A model generated the notes under the pieces. It was not told where the DNA came from, ran no database searches, and was given only the letters and a program-made list of their open reading frames with translations. Of a stretch of DNA of 57,354 bases, positions 14,234 through 21,650 are shown one piece after another. Position numbers and translations under genes: made by a program. This DNA is from Lachnospiraceae bacterium. Lineage in GTDB: Bacteria; Bacillota; Clostridia; Lachnospirales; Lachnospiraceae. The stretch covers positions 1-57,354 of the forward strand of contig JAFSLV010000016.1 in the NCBI GenBank assembly GCA_017448245.1, read 5' to 3'. Position 1 is the first letter of the stretch. Every line of letters begins with the position of its first letter.

Positions 14234-14608
14234 TTACAGATCCGTCTTCCAGAGGCCGTGCAGGTTGCAGTATTCGTAGACACTGACCGGCTGATCATCC
14301 GCCGTCAGGGCGAAGGTTGCCTTGGGGGCGTCGCCCGCGTTCAGTACCTTGCGCTGCATGCCCTGTTTGGTCTCAAGGGCGATCCACTGAATCCAGTGCT
14401 CCTCCTGCATCGGATGCGCGACGGAGCCGACATCGACGGTTACGGTCTGTCCGTCCACCTGCGCTACCGGGACATGTTTTTCCGCGGCACCGTCGGAGGT
14501 GCCGGGCACCATCTCGACCATCTCATCGCCGCAGCACATCGTGGGACATGCCGAGGGCTGTATCATGCCGATGATCTTCTTGCACTTCTTGCACTGATAA
14601 AATTTCAT
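14234..14608 (-). CDS. dfx: desulfoferrodoxin (superoxide reductase)
   Basis: The protein has 124 residues, the usual length of 2Fe superoxide reductases. Cys6, Cys9, Cys25 and Cys26 form the desulforedoxin-type iron centre. The active centre is complete: Glu43-Lys44-His45 in AEKHVPV, His65, His71 in HPMQEEHWIQW, Cys114 and His117 in YEYCNLHGLWK. The enzyme reduces superoxide to hydrogen peroxide in the cytoplasm without releasing oxygen, taking electrons from rubredoxin. It lies next to a flavodiiron protein and a rubredoxin-containing fusion, which makes an oxygen-defence group. It has its own promoter (14673-14701) and terminator. Confidence 0.96.
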   Translation of the reverse strand: MKFYQCKKCKKIIGMIQPSACPTMCCGDEMVEMVPGTSDGAAEKHVPVAQVDGQTVTVDVGSVAHPMQEEHWIQWIALETKQGMQRKVLNAGDAPKATFALTADDQPVSVYEYCNLHGLWKTDL

Positions 14609-14644
14609 ACGATTTCACCTGTTCCTTTCTCGTGATAATGACAT

Positions 14645-14664
14645 GCGGGTATGCTTCATACCGC
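14645..14664 (-). other. hairpin in the dfx leader
   Basis: GCGGGTATG and CATACCGC (14645-14664) can pair around CTT with a single bulge. In the dfx transcript this forms a short stem 5 to 10 bases after the predicted start site. It may stabilise the message; no riboswitch is recognisable. The rest of the 14609-14923 gap holds the dfx promoter, the fprA terminator and REP copy E. Confidence 0.35.
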
Positions 14665-14672
14665 AGACTTTT

Positions 14673-14701
14673 ATTATATGTTTTTTCGCATCATCTGACA
14701 A
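14673..14701 (-). promoter_or_regulatory. promoter of the desulfoferrodoxin gene
   Basis: On the minus strand TTGTCA (14696-14701) and TATAAT (14673-14678) are separated by 17 bp, a near-consensus sigma-A promoter. The leader would be about 60 bases long. Confidence 0.75.
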
Positions 14702-14829
14702 GTCAGGTCAGCCTGTCGCCCCCGCATGTCAGAATTTGTCGGCAGAATCATTTGCATGAATATAATCTTACCAGATGATGCGCAGGCAAACAAGAACATG
14801 TGACCGGAAAGCTCTTTGCGCTTCTAAAA

Positions 14830-14855
14830 GAGAGGCAGGCCTTGCGGCCTGCCTC
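14830..14855 (-). terminator. terminator of fprA, displaced by a REP repeat
   Basis: GAGGCAGGCC (14832-14841) and GGCCTGCCTC (14846-14855) form a perfect 10-bp stem with loop TTGC, followed on the minus strand by TTTTAG. REP copy E lies between this hairpin and the fprA stop codon. Confidence 0.75.
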
Positions 14856-14869
14856 CCTGCATTTCCCAC

Positions 14870-14926
14870 AGAGATCTGTCCCAACTGACCGAAAACAAGC
14901 CATTGAGAACCGTCCCCTTTGGCTCA
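14870..14926. repeat. REP-type repeat, copy E at the fprA stop codon
   Basis: Same orientation as copy D. On the minus strand it starts with the fprA stop itself, TGAGCCAAAGGGGACGG, then CTTGTTTTCGGTCA and the diverged half-unit GGGACAGATCTC. It separates the coding end from the native terminator at 14830-14855. Confidence 0.85.
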
Positions 14927-16168
14927 GGCGCCGGGTTTCTTGACGTCGGTGGAGACCTCCGCCATGGAGTCGACGATCGCCTGGGCGAGGGCGTCGAGCT
15001 CGGCGGCCTTTTCGCGGTGAAGCGTGGAGGCCAGGGAGAGTCTCTCGTTGAGGATCGTCATGTCTCTCATCTCCTCCTCGAGGAACTTCTGGATGAGGTC
15101 ACCGGACTTGCAGGCCCATGTGCCGTTTTCGACGATGGCGCAGATCCTGTTCTGCATGTTGAGCAGTCTCATCTCCTCTAAGAAGTTGAGCATGACAGGG
15201 TAGATATTGAGGTTGTACGTCACGGACGCAAACACGATGTGGCTGAGTTTGAACGCATGCGCGATCAGATAGGACACGTGCGTGTTGGACACGTCGCAGA
15301 CGGTGACATTGGTCATGCCCTTTTCGCAGATCTTGCTGGCCAGGCACTGTGCCGCGTTTTCCGTGCCGCCGTACATGGAGGCATAGACGATCAGGACACC
15401 CTTCTCCTCGGGCGTATAGGTAGACCAGTGATTGTACTTGTCGATCAGAAGCATGTGATCGCTTCTCCAGATCAGACCGTGCAGCGGGCAGATGTATTTG
15501 ATCTTGTCAAGCACGCCGGCGGCCTTGCCTAAGATCAGCTGCACGTGAGGGCCGTACTTACCGACGATGTTGCAGAAATACCTGCGGGCTTCATCGAGCC
15601 AGTCACGGCGATAGTCGACATCGTCGTTCCAGAGCTTGCCGTCGAGGGCGATGAAGGAACCGAACGCGTCCGCCGAGAACAGCACGCCGTTATTGAGATC
15701 GAGCGTGACCATAACCTCCGGCCAGTGCACCATCGGGGCCTCGACAAAGGTCATCGTGTGGGAGCCGATCTTTAAGGTATCGCCTTCCTTGACCTTGATC
15801 TGCTCATGGCCGTCGATCTTGTAGCCGAACTGGTGCATCATCATGAAGGCCTTTTCGGTCGCGACGACCTTGCACTCCGGATAACGCACGAACAGCTCAA
15901 ACATGGACGAGCAGTGGTCGGGCTCCAGGTGGTTGCAGATGAAGTAGTCGAGTTTTCTGCCGTTTAAGCAGTACTCGATGTTTTCCAGATAATCTCTGGT
16001 GATGGACCAGTCGACGGCGTCAAAGACGCAGGTCTCGTCGTCCAGAAGGATGTAGCTGTTATAGGATACCCCGTAAGGGATCGGATGAATGTTTTCGAAC
16101 AGGTGCGTCCTGTGGTCGTTACCACCGATCCAGTACAGGTTTTCAACGACTTCTCTTACGCAGTACAT
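14924..16168 (-). CDS. fprA: flavodiiron protein (FprA, A-type flavoprotein)
   Basis: The protein has 414 residues. The N-terminal beta-lactamase-like domain has the diiron ligands His80, Glu82, Asp84, His85 (CNHLEPDHCSS), His148 (MVHWPEVM), Asp167 (FSADAFG) and His230 (CPLHG). A flavodoxin domain from about 255 binds FMN (IVYASMYGGTENAA). Such enzymes reduce oxygen to water, some also nitric oxide, with electrons usually from rubredoxin. A rubredoxin domain is encoded in the next gene upstream, which suggests a direct electron partner. The start is supported by GAGAGGAG. A REP repeat begins exactly at the stop codon. Confidence 0.95.
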   Translation of the reverse strand: MYCVREVVENLYWIGGNDHRTHLFENIHPIPYGVSYNSYILLDDETCVFDAVDWSITRDYLENIEYCLNGRKLDYFICNHLEPDHCSSMFELFVRYPECKVVATEKAFMMMHQFGYKIDGHEQIKVKEGDTLKIGSHTMTFVEAPMVHWPEVMVTLDLNNGVLFSADAFGSFIALDGKLWNDDVDYRRDWLDEARRYFCNIVGKYGPHVQLILGKAAGVLDKIKYICPLHGLIWRSDHMLLIDKYNHWSTYTPEEKGVLIVYASMYGGTENAAQCLASKICEKGMTNVTVCDVSNTHVSYLIAHAFKLSHIVFASVTYNLNIYPVMLNFLEEMRLLNMQNRICAIVENGTWACKSGDLIQKFLEEEMRDMTILNERLSLASTLHREKAAELDALAQAIVDSMAEVSTDVKKPGA

Positions 16169-16252
16169 AGATATCTCCTCTCTGTCAAATGATGTACTTT
16201 CCTACAGCACATATTAACACAACGTATATGTCATCGATAGCCCATGTGCATC

Positions 16253-16323
16253 GGATTTGCCTCCGGCAAATCCGCCGCCGCCGGCTGCACTGACGCGTCA
16301 GCGTCATTTTCCCTGGTGCAGCC
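16253..16323. other. two hairpins between the fusion gene and fprA
   Basis: GGATTTGCC (16253-16261) and GGCAAATCC (16265-16273) pair around TCC. GGCTGCAC (16283-16290) and GTGCAGCC (16316-16323) pair around a loop that includes the palindrome TGACGCGTCA. No T tract follows on the minus strand, so they may be weak terminators or RNA-stability elements. Confidence 0.45.
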
Positions 16324-16343
16324 GTGCGATCCTGCATGCGCAT

Positions 16344-16363
16344 GAGGTCTGTTTACAGACCTC
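16344..16363 (-). other. hairpin holding the stop codon of the fusion gene in its loop
   Basis: GAGGTCTG (16344-16351) and CAGACCTC (16356-16363) are perfect complements; the four-base loop contains the TAA stop (16353-16355). The stem therefore spans the last codons and the first untranslated bases. Confidence 0.55.
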
Positions 16364-18539
16364 TATGCGCCTGTGCAACGAAGTTGGCCTTCGGCTCCGC
16401 GCACTCCGGGCACACCCAGTCTTCCGGCAGATCCTTGAACTGCGTGCCGGGAGCGATGTCGGCTTCTTCGTCGCCGAGATCCGGGAAATACTCGTACGCG
16501 CATCCGTTACATACAAAGCTCGGGCCGATCGGTTCGGGCTTGGGCGGTAAGGGCCTCTTCATCTTGACCATCTTGGGCGCCGGCTTCTTCTCGCCCTTGC
16601 CGAGAGCCTCGGCCAGAAGCGGAAGGATCACATTGACGTCGCCGACGATACCGTAGTCGCAGTTCTTGAAGATCGGCGCATTACCGTTCTTGTTGATCGC
16701 GACGATCGTGGAAGCGTCCTTGATGCCCTTTAAGTGCTGTTTGGCACCGGAGATACCGCAGGCGATGTAGAGGTTGCCGCGGAACTTCTGTCCGGACATA
16801 CCGACGTAACGCACGAGCGGCACATACTGGAGGGTCTCCGCCACGGGTCTCGAGGATCCGATCGCGGCACCGGCCGCCTGTGCAAGATCTTCGATGAGCT
16901 TCATGTTGGCCTTGTCGCCGATACCCTTACCTGCGGATACCACGCGCTCTGCCTCCGCGATCGGCGTATCCTTCGGGATACCGACGCTGAAGTCATAGCC
17001 GTCCGCCTTGAGAGCCGCCACGAGCTCGGCAACCTTGTCCTTGGGCTCGCCTTCGCGGAAGATCTTATTCTTGCGGATACCGGTGACCGGTGCGGGCTTC
17101 TTGGCCACGCTGCGTGCGCCGCCACCGCCGCCGCCGGAAGCGGCCTTGCCGATCTTGCCGAGCAGATGCGAGGCGATAACGACTCTCTGGATCTCGTTGG
17201 TGCCTTCGTAGATCGTCGTGATCTTGGCATCGCGGTACGCTCTCTCGACGTCCATGCCCTTGATGTAGCCGGAGCCGCCGAAAATCTGCAGCGCATCGTT
17301 GACGATTTCAAGCGCTCTGTCGGAGGCATACATCTTGGCCATCGCGGCCTCCATGCCGTAGGACTCGTGCGCTTCCTTTAACTCGGCTGCGGAATAGACG
17401 AGATAGCGCGCCGCGCGCAGCTTGGTCGCCATATCCGCCAGCTTGAAGGACACGCCCTGATTGACGCCGATCGGATCGCCGAACTGCACGCGTTCCTTGG
17501 CCTCTTCGAGTGCCTTCTCATAGGCGCCCTGCGCGATACCCAGTGCCTGTGCGGCGATACCGATACGTCCGCCGTCCAGGGTCGACATCGCGATCTTGAA
17601 GCCCTGTCCTTCCTTGCCGAGGAGATTCTCCTTGGGGATCTTTACATCGTTGAAGATCAGTTCCGCCGTCGTCGAGGAACGGATACCGAGCTTGTCATAA
17701 TGATCACCGAACTCAAAGCCCTTCATGCCCTTCTCGACGATGAACGCGCTGATGCCGCGCGTGCCGATATCCGGCGTCGTGACGGCAAATACCACGTAGA
17801 TATCCGCTTTCGGCGCATTGGTGATAAAGATCTTGCCGCCGTTTAAGAGGTAGTGGTCGCCCTTGTCGACGGCCGTTGTTTCCGTGCCGCCGGCATCGGA
17901 TCCGGCATTTTCTTCGGTCAGACCGAAGGCGCCGATCTTCTCACCCTTTGCGAGCGGAACGAGATATTTCTTTTTCTGCTCTTCCGTGCCGAACGCGGCA
18001 ATCGGATAGGAGCCTAAGGATACGTGGGCCGACAGGATGACGCCCGCACCGCCGTCGACTCTCGCGAGTTCCTCGACCGCGATCGCATAGCTCAGGACAT
18101 CGAGTCCTGCTCCGCCGTACTCTTTCGGATAGGGCAGACCCATCCAGCCGTTTTCGCCGATCTTTTTGACCTGTTCGTCCGGGAACTCGTTCTTCTGATC
18201 ACAGACTGCCGCGATCGGAGCGATTTCCTTCTCGGCGAAGGCCCTGACTTTGGCGCGGAGTTCTTCATGCGCCGCTGTGGTTTGAAACAACATTTTGCCT
18301 ACCTCCTTCGTTTGATTGTTTTGCGTATTTGTCGCCGTAGTGGTTGCGGGAGCCGCGCTCTTTACCGGAGCACTCTTCTCCGCTGCGGGTGCCGGCACTG
18401 CCGCCTTCGGTGTGACGGCCTCCGGTGCCGCTTTGACTGCGGCCTCCGGTTGCGGTGCCCTGGCCGGAGCGGCCTGTGGCGCCCTGTTTGCAGGCGCAGC
18501 CTGCGGTTTTTCGGTCTTTTTCTTGCTAAACAAACCCAT
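16353..18539 (-). CDS. acyl-CoA dehydrogenase / EtfA FAD-domain / rubredoxin fusion protein
   Basis: The protein has 728 residues. Residues 1-82 are an Ala/Pro/Lys-rich low-complexity linker (MGLFSKKKTEKPQ start). About 83-465 is a full acyl-CoA dehydrogenase with the FAD/substrate motif GLTEENAGSDAGG and the catalytic-type glutamate in TTIYEGTNEIQR. After a poly-Gly linker, residues 530-646 are the C-terminal FAD-binding domain of ETF alpha (SAGKGIG, GMSGQKFRGNLYIACGISGA). The last 55 residues are a rubredoxin with Cys677, Cys680, Cys710 and Cys713. It could move electrons from an acyl-CoA through flavins to rubredoxin and on to the neighbouring flavodiiron protein. A second in-frame start at 18293, right at the dehydrogenase domain, has an ideal ribosome site. 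Confidence 0.9.
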   Translation of the reverse strand: MGLFSKKKTEKPQAAPANRAPQAAPARAPQPEAAVKAAPEAVTPKAAVPAPAAEKSAPVKSAAPATTTATNTQNNQTKEVGKMLFQTTAAHEELRAKVRAFAEKEIAPIAAVCDQKNEFPDEQVKKIGENGWMGLPYPKEYGGAGLDVLSYAIAVEELARVDGGAGVILSAHVSLGSYPIAAFGTEEQKKKYLVPLAKGEKIGAFGLTEENAGSDAGGTETTAVDKGDHYLLNGGKIFITNAPKADIYVVFAVTTPDIGTRGISAFIVEKGMKGFEFGDHYDKLGIRSSTTAELIFNDVKIPKENLLGKEGQGFKIAMSTLDGGRIGIAAQALGIAQGAYEKALEEAKERVQFGDPIGVNQGVSFKLADMATKLRAARYLVYSAAELKEAHESYGMEAAMAKMYASDRALEIVNDALQIFGGSGYIKGMDVERAYRDAKITTIYEGTNEIQRVVIASHLLGKIGKAASGGGGGGARSVAKKPAPVTGIRKNKIFREGEPKDKVAELVAALKADGYDFSVGIPKDTPIAEAERVVSAGKGIGDKANMKLIEDLAQAAGAAIGSSRPVAETLQYVPLVRYVGMSGQKFRGNLYIACGISGAKQHLKGIKDASTIVAINKNGNAPIFKNCDYGIVGDVNVILPLLAEALGKGEKKPAPKMVKMKRPLPPKPEPIGPSFVCNGCAYEYFPDLGDEEADIAPGTQFKDLPEDWVCPECAEPKANFVAQAHRGL
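18291..18314 (-). promoter_or_regulatory. strong internal ribosome binding site within the fusion gene
   Basis: On the minus strand AAGGAGGT stands seven bases before the in-frame ATG at 18293 (MLFQTTAAHEE). This is the best Shine-Dalgarno sequence of the locus and lies exactly at the usual N-terminus of acyl-CoA dehydrogenases, so a 646-residue form lacking the Ala/Pro-rich extension is likely made. Confidence 0.6.
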
Positions 18540-18625
18540 CTGCTTGCGCACCCCCTTTTCTGTAAAATGATACCGACCGACTGTAACGGAATTATACGTT
18601 GCGGAAAGAAAAGAAAGTTGTGACT

Positions 18626-18692
18626 TTTGCCACAGTTTGTGGTAAACTGATAAAAATATCTGTTTTGCATAAAAGTACTTGTCAAATTTGAC
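18626..18692. promoter_or_regulatory. two palindromes in the divergent crp/fusion-gene region
   Basis: CCACAGTTTGTGG (18630-18642) is an inverted repeat extended by TTT and AAA on its sides, and GTCAAATTTGAC (18681-18692) is a perfect 12-bp palindrome. Crp/Fnr proteins bind palindromes of about this size, so both are candidate sites for the regulator encoded immediately to the right. A TATAAT box for the fusion gene lies at 18591-18596 on the minus strand. Confidence 0.55.
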
Positions 18693-18715
18693 GAATTGTA
18701 TGACGGGGCACTCGT

Positions 18716-19369
18716 ATGAAACGCAGAGAACTGCTCGACAATATCAGCATGGACGCACTCGAAAAGATGATTCCCTGTTTCCGGCCGATCGTGCGCAGGT
18801 ATAAAAAGGACGAGGAGATCATCACCTACTCCGGCGAGGAGGAAAAGCAGCACATCGCCATCCTGCAGCAGGGGCGGGCCAAGCTCGAGGTGCTCAATAT
18901 CGACGGTGAGGTCTTCCGTCTCGAATCCTACCAGAACGGCGACGTCTTCGGCGAACTCTTCACGCTGCCGATCAATTCCAACGAATACATCGTCACGGCG
19001 GAGGAAGACTGCCGCGTGATCTATCTCGACTACACACACGTGATTACGCCCTGTGAGCACATCTGCCCCTTCCATACGCAGCTCATCAGTAATCTCTTCA
19101 TCATGACCGCACAAAAAACACAGGAGCTCTCCTTCCATCTCTCGGTGCTGCACCAGCACTCGATCCGGGAAAAACTCCTGTGTTATCTGCGTTATGTCCG
19201 TGTCGCCTCGGAAAAATCGATCGGCGAATACTTTGAGATTCCGATGACGCTCAGTAAGCTCGCCGACTATCTGTGTGTCGACCGCAGCGCCATGATGCGC
19301 GAAATGAAGTCCATGAAAAACGACAAGCTCCTCAACAGCAGCCAGCGTACCTTCTGTCTCTACGCATAA
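18716..19369 (+). CDS. Crp/Fnr-family transcriptional regulator
   Basis: The protein has 217 residues: a cyclic-nucleotide-type beta-roll domain (about 15-115, with YQNGDVFGELFTLP), a dimerisation helix, and a C-terminal winged helix-turn-helix in which MTLSKLADYLCVDRSAMMRE is the recognition unit. Four cysteines, Cys21, Cys99, Cys113 and Cys117 (PCEHICPFH), could hold a metal or iron-sulfur cluster, which would suit sensing of oxygen or redox state, but the spacing is not that of classical Fnr. It is divergent from the rubredoxin fusion gene and probably controls it through the palindromes between them. It ends 22 bp before the convergent metY stop. Confidence 0.9.
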   Translation: MKRRELLDNISMDALEKMIPCFRPIVRRYKKDEEIITYSGEEEKQHIAILQQGRAKLEVLNIDGEVFRLESYQNGDVFGELFTLPINSNEYIVTAEEDCRVIYLDYTHVITPCEHICPFHTQLISNLFIMTAQKTQELSFHLSVLHQHSIREKLLCYLRYVRVASEKSIGEYFEIPMTLSKLADYLCVDRSAMMREMKSMKNDKLLNSSQRTFCLYA

Positions 19370-19391
19370 CAGGTCTTACACCTTTGGTCTC

Positions 19392-20675
19392 TCAGGCAAA
19401 CGCCTTTTTCAGCGCCTGATCCAAATCGTCTGTCAGATCCTCCCTGTCCTCGAGTCCCAGAGAGATCCGCACCATCGCGGGCGAAATCCCGGCTTCCGCA
19501 AGCTGCGCGTCACTCAGCTGTCTGTGTGTCGTGCTTGCCGGATGCAGACAGCATGTCCTTGCATCCGCCACATGCGTGGCGATCGCCGCAAGGGAAAGCG
19601 CGTCCAGGAAACGCTGTGCCTCCTTCCTGCCGCCGTCGAGTGTCACGCTCACCACGCCGCATCCGCCGTTTCCCATATACTTCATCGCGCGTGCATGATA
19701 CGGATCATTGGCAAGGCCGGGATACCGCACCTCCTTCACCCTTTCATGCCGTGCAAGGAATTCCGCGACCGCCTGCGCGTTTTCGACATGGCGTGCCATG
19801 CGCACATGCAGTGACTCCAGTCCCAGATTGAGATAAAACGCATTCTGAGGCGACTGGATACTGCCGAGATCCCGCATGAGCTGTGCCGTACATTTGGTGA
19901 TAAAGGCGCCTTCCTTTCCGAACCGCTCCGCGTAGACAATGCCGTGATACGAGTCGTCGGGCGTCGTAAGAGAGGGGAAACGCGCGGCATGCGCCATCCA
20001 GTCAAAAACACCGTGATCGACAATCGCGCCGCCGACCCCCGCACCGTGTCCGTCCATGTACTTGGTCGTCGAATGTGTCACGATATCGGCTCCCCATTCA
20101 AACGGGCGCAGAAAAACCGGCGTGGGAAAGGTGTTGTCGATGATGAGCGGCACGCCGTGCGCGTGTGCGCAGTCCGCAAACTTTTCGATGTCGAGTACCG
20201 TCAGCGCGGGATTGGCAATCGACTCTCCGAACAGCGCCTTTGTATTGTCCCTGAACGCCGCATCCAGTTCCTCTCTTGTACAGTCGGGATCGACAAAGGT
20301 CACGTCGATGCCCATTTTTTTCATCGTCACGGCGATCAGATTGAAGGTGCCGCCGTAGATCGCCGTGCTTGCCACCAGATGCGATCCCGCCTCGCACAGA
20401 TTAAAAAGCGCAAAGAAATTGGCGGCCTGACCGGAGCTCGTGAGCATCGCGGCGCTGCCTCCCTCGAGGGCGGCGATTTTTCCGGCGACCGTATCGTTGG
20501 TCGGATTCTGCAGTCTGGTATAAAAATATCCGCTGGCCTCAAGGTCAAAGAGACGTCCCATCTCCCCGCTCGAATCATAACGGAACGTCGTCGACTGGAT
20601 GATCGGGATCTGTCTGGGCTCACCGTTCTTCGGCGTATATCCTGCCTGCACGCATTTGGTATCTGTCTTCATCAT
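19392..20675 (-). CDS. metY: O-acetylhomoserine sulfhydrylase (PLP-dependent)
   Basis: The enzyme has 427 residues and belongs to the Cys/Met metabolism PLP family. The pyridoxal lysine is in THSTTKYMDGHG; the substrate and phosphate-binding motifs YTRLQNPTNDT, TSSGQAANF and the C-terminal ARTCCLHPASTTHRQL are typical for O-acetylhomoserine aminocarboxypropyltransferases. It makes homocysteine from O-acetylhomoserine and sulfide in the cytoplasm. The start at 20675 has AGGAGG six bases upstream. It follows yvcK by 16 bp and is the last gene of the fliB-like/yvcK/metY transcript. No S-box or other riboswitch is seen before it, as it sits inside an operon. Confidence 0.93.
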   Translation of the reverse strand: MMKTDTKCVQAGYTPKNGEPRQIPIIQSTTFRYDSSGEMGRLFDLEASGYFYTRLQNPTNDTVAGKIAALEGGSAAMLTSSGQAANFFALFNLCEAGSHLVASTAIYGGTFNLIAVTMKKMGIDVTFVDPDCTREELDAAFRDNTKALFGESIANPALTVLDIEKFADCAHAHGVPLIIDNTFPTPVFLRPFEWGADIVTHSTTKYMDGHGAGVGGAIVDHGVFDWMAHAARFPSLTTPDDSYHGIVYAERFGKEGAFITKCTAQLMRDLGSIQSPQNAFYLNLGLESLHVRMARHVENAQAVAEFLARHERVKEVRYPGLANDPYHARAMKYMGNGGCGVVSVTLDGGRKEAQRFLDALSLAAIATHVADARTCCLHPASTTHRQLSDAQLAEAGISPAMVRISLGLEDREDLTDDLDQALKKAFA

Positions 20676-20691
20676 TTCAGCCTCCTGTTTT

Positions 20692-21648
20692 TCATGCCTC
20701 TTCATCCATCAGATAAGAGAAAATCAGATATGCCGTCTTCATGGCATTGTGACGGATCGTTTCGTCCTCGATCGAAAAGATCCCGCCCTCGATAATACGT
20801 GCCCCCTGTGCGCTCACCTTGTCCCGGTCGAGTCCGACGATCTTTTTATTTTCGGTTTTCAGATACTTTTCCGCAATGCGCGGATCGATCGTCGCGTTGT
20901 TGGCAACGACCAGCTCGATCCTGCGGTCGTACTGGTAGAGGTACCGGTTGAGCACGCGGATATGGCCGCTCAGATTATAGCCGTCCGTCTCCCCCGGCTG
21001 CGTCACCAGATTGGACACGTACATGAGCGGCGCCTTCGTCTTGTGCAGCTCCTCCCCGATCTGCGGTGCGATCAGATGCGGAATAATACTCGTATACAAA
21101 GACCCCGGCGAAAACACCACCAGATCGGCCGTCAGAATGCGCTGTTTGACCTCCTCCGTCACGGTGATGTCCCGGTCATACGTGAGCCTGCGGATATGTC
21201 GGATGTTTTTGGACACCTCCTCTTCTCCGACATAGGCCCTGTTTCCCGCTTCCCCCACGAGCTCGACACGGTCTTCCGTCAGCGGCAGCACCGTGCCGCG
21301 GATATTGAGAATCGAACACATATAGCGCGATGCCTCGGTCAGAGAGCCCTTGAGATCGATCAGTGCGGACAAAATGATGTTGCGCACGGGATGATTGTGG
21401 AGCGTGCCGCTCTTGGAAAAGCGATAGCTCAGAAGCCTGAGAAAATCATCGTCCACGTTGGCCATCGCGATCAGCACCTTGCCGAGATCACCGACCGCCG
21501 GAATATCGAGTTCTTCCTTGAGTACGCCCGTACTCGATCCGTTATCGGCAACGGAGATCACCGCCGTCACGTCCACCGGAAAGAGCTTGAGACCGCTCAA
21601 AAGGCACGACAGCCCGGTCCCTCCGCCAAATACCACGATTTTTTTCAT
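20692..21648 (-). CDS. yvcK: YvcK-family gluconeogenesis/morphogenesis factor
   Basis: The protein has 318 residues and the UDP-sugar-binding CofD/YvcK fold. The N-terminus KKIVVFGGGTGLSCLLSGLK is the nucleotide loop, followed by VISVADNGSSTG, PVGDLGK-like AVGDLGKVL, and VVFSPGSLYTSIIPHL. YvcK proteins localise at the membrane and link carbon flux to cell-wall synthesis; in most Firmicutes the gene lies between rapZ and whiA, which are not here. The start at 21648 follows GGAGG; the longer open frame to 21699 overlaps the gene before it. It is two bases from the stop of the FliB-like gene, so the two are probably co-translated. Confidence 0.93.
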   Translation of the reverse strand: MKKIVVFGGGTGLSCLLSGLKLFPVDVTAVISVADNGSSTGVLKEELDIPAVGDLGKVLIAMANVDDDFLRLLSYRFSKSGTLHNHPVRNIILSALIDLKGSLTEASRYMCSILNIRGTVLPLTEDRVELVGEAGNRAYVGEEEVSKNIRHIRRLTYDRDITVTEEVKQRILTADLVVFSPGSLYTSIIPHLIAPQIGEELHKTKAPLMYVSNLVTQPGETDGYNLSGHIRVLNRYLYQYDRRIELVVANNATIDPRIAEKYLKTENKKIVGLDRDKVSAQGARIIEGGIFSIEDETIRHNAMKTAYLIFSYLMDEEA

Positions 21649-21650
21649 GG

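Noticed and set aside
16353-18539. Possible assembly error or frameshift joining three separate genes
   Set aside because: The frame is open across all three domains, the linkers are typical Gly- and Pro/Lys-rich protein linkers, and no stop or start signal lies at the junctions apart from the strong site at the dehydrogenase start.
19370-19391. Terminator between the Crp/Fnr gene and metY
   Set aside because: Only 22 bp separate the convergent stops and no stable stem with a T tract can be formed.
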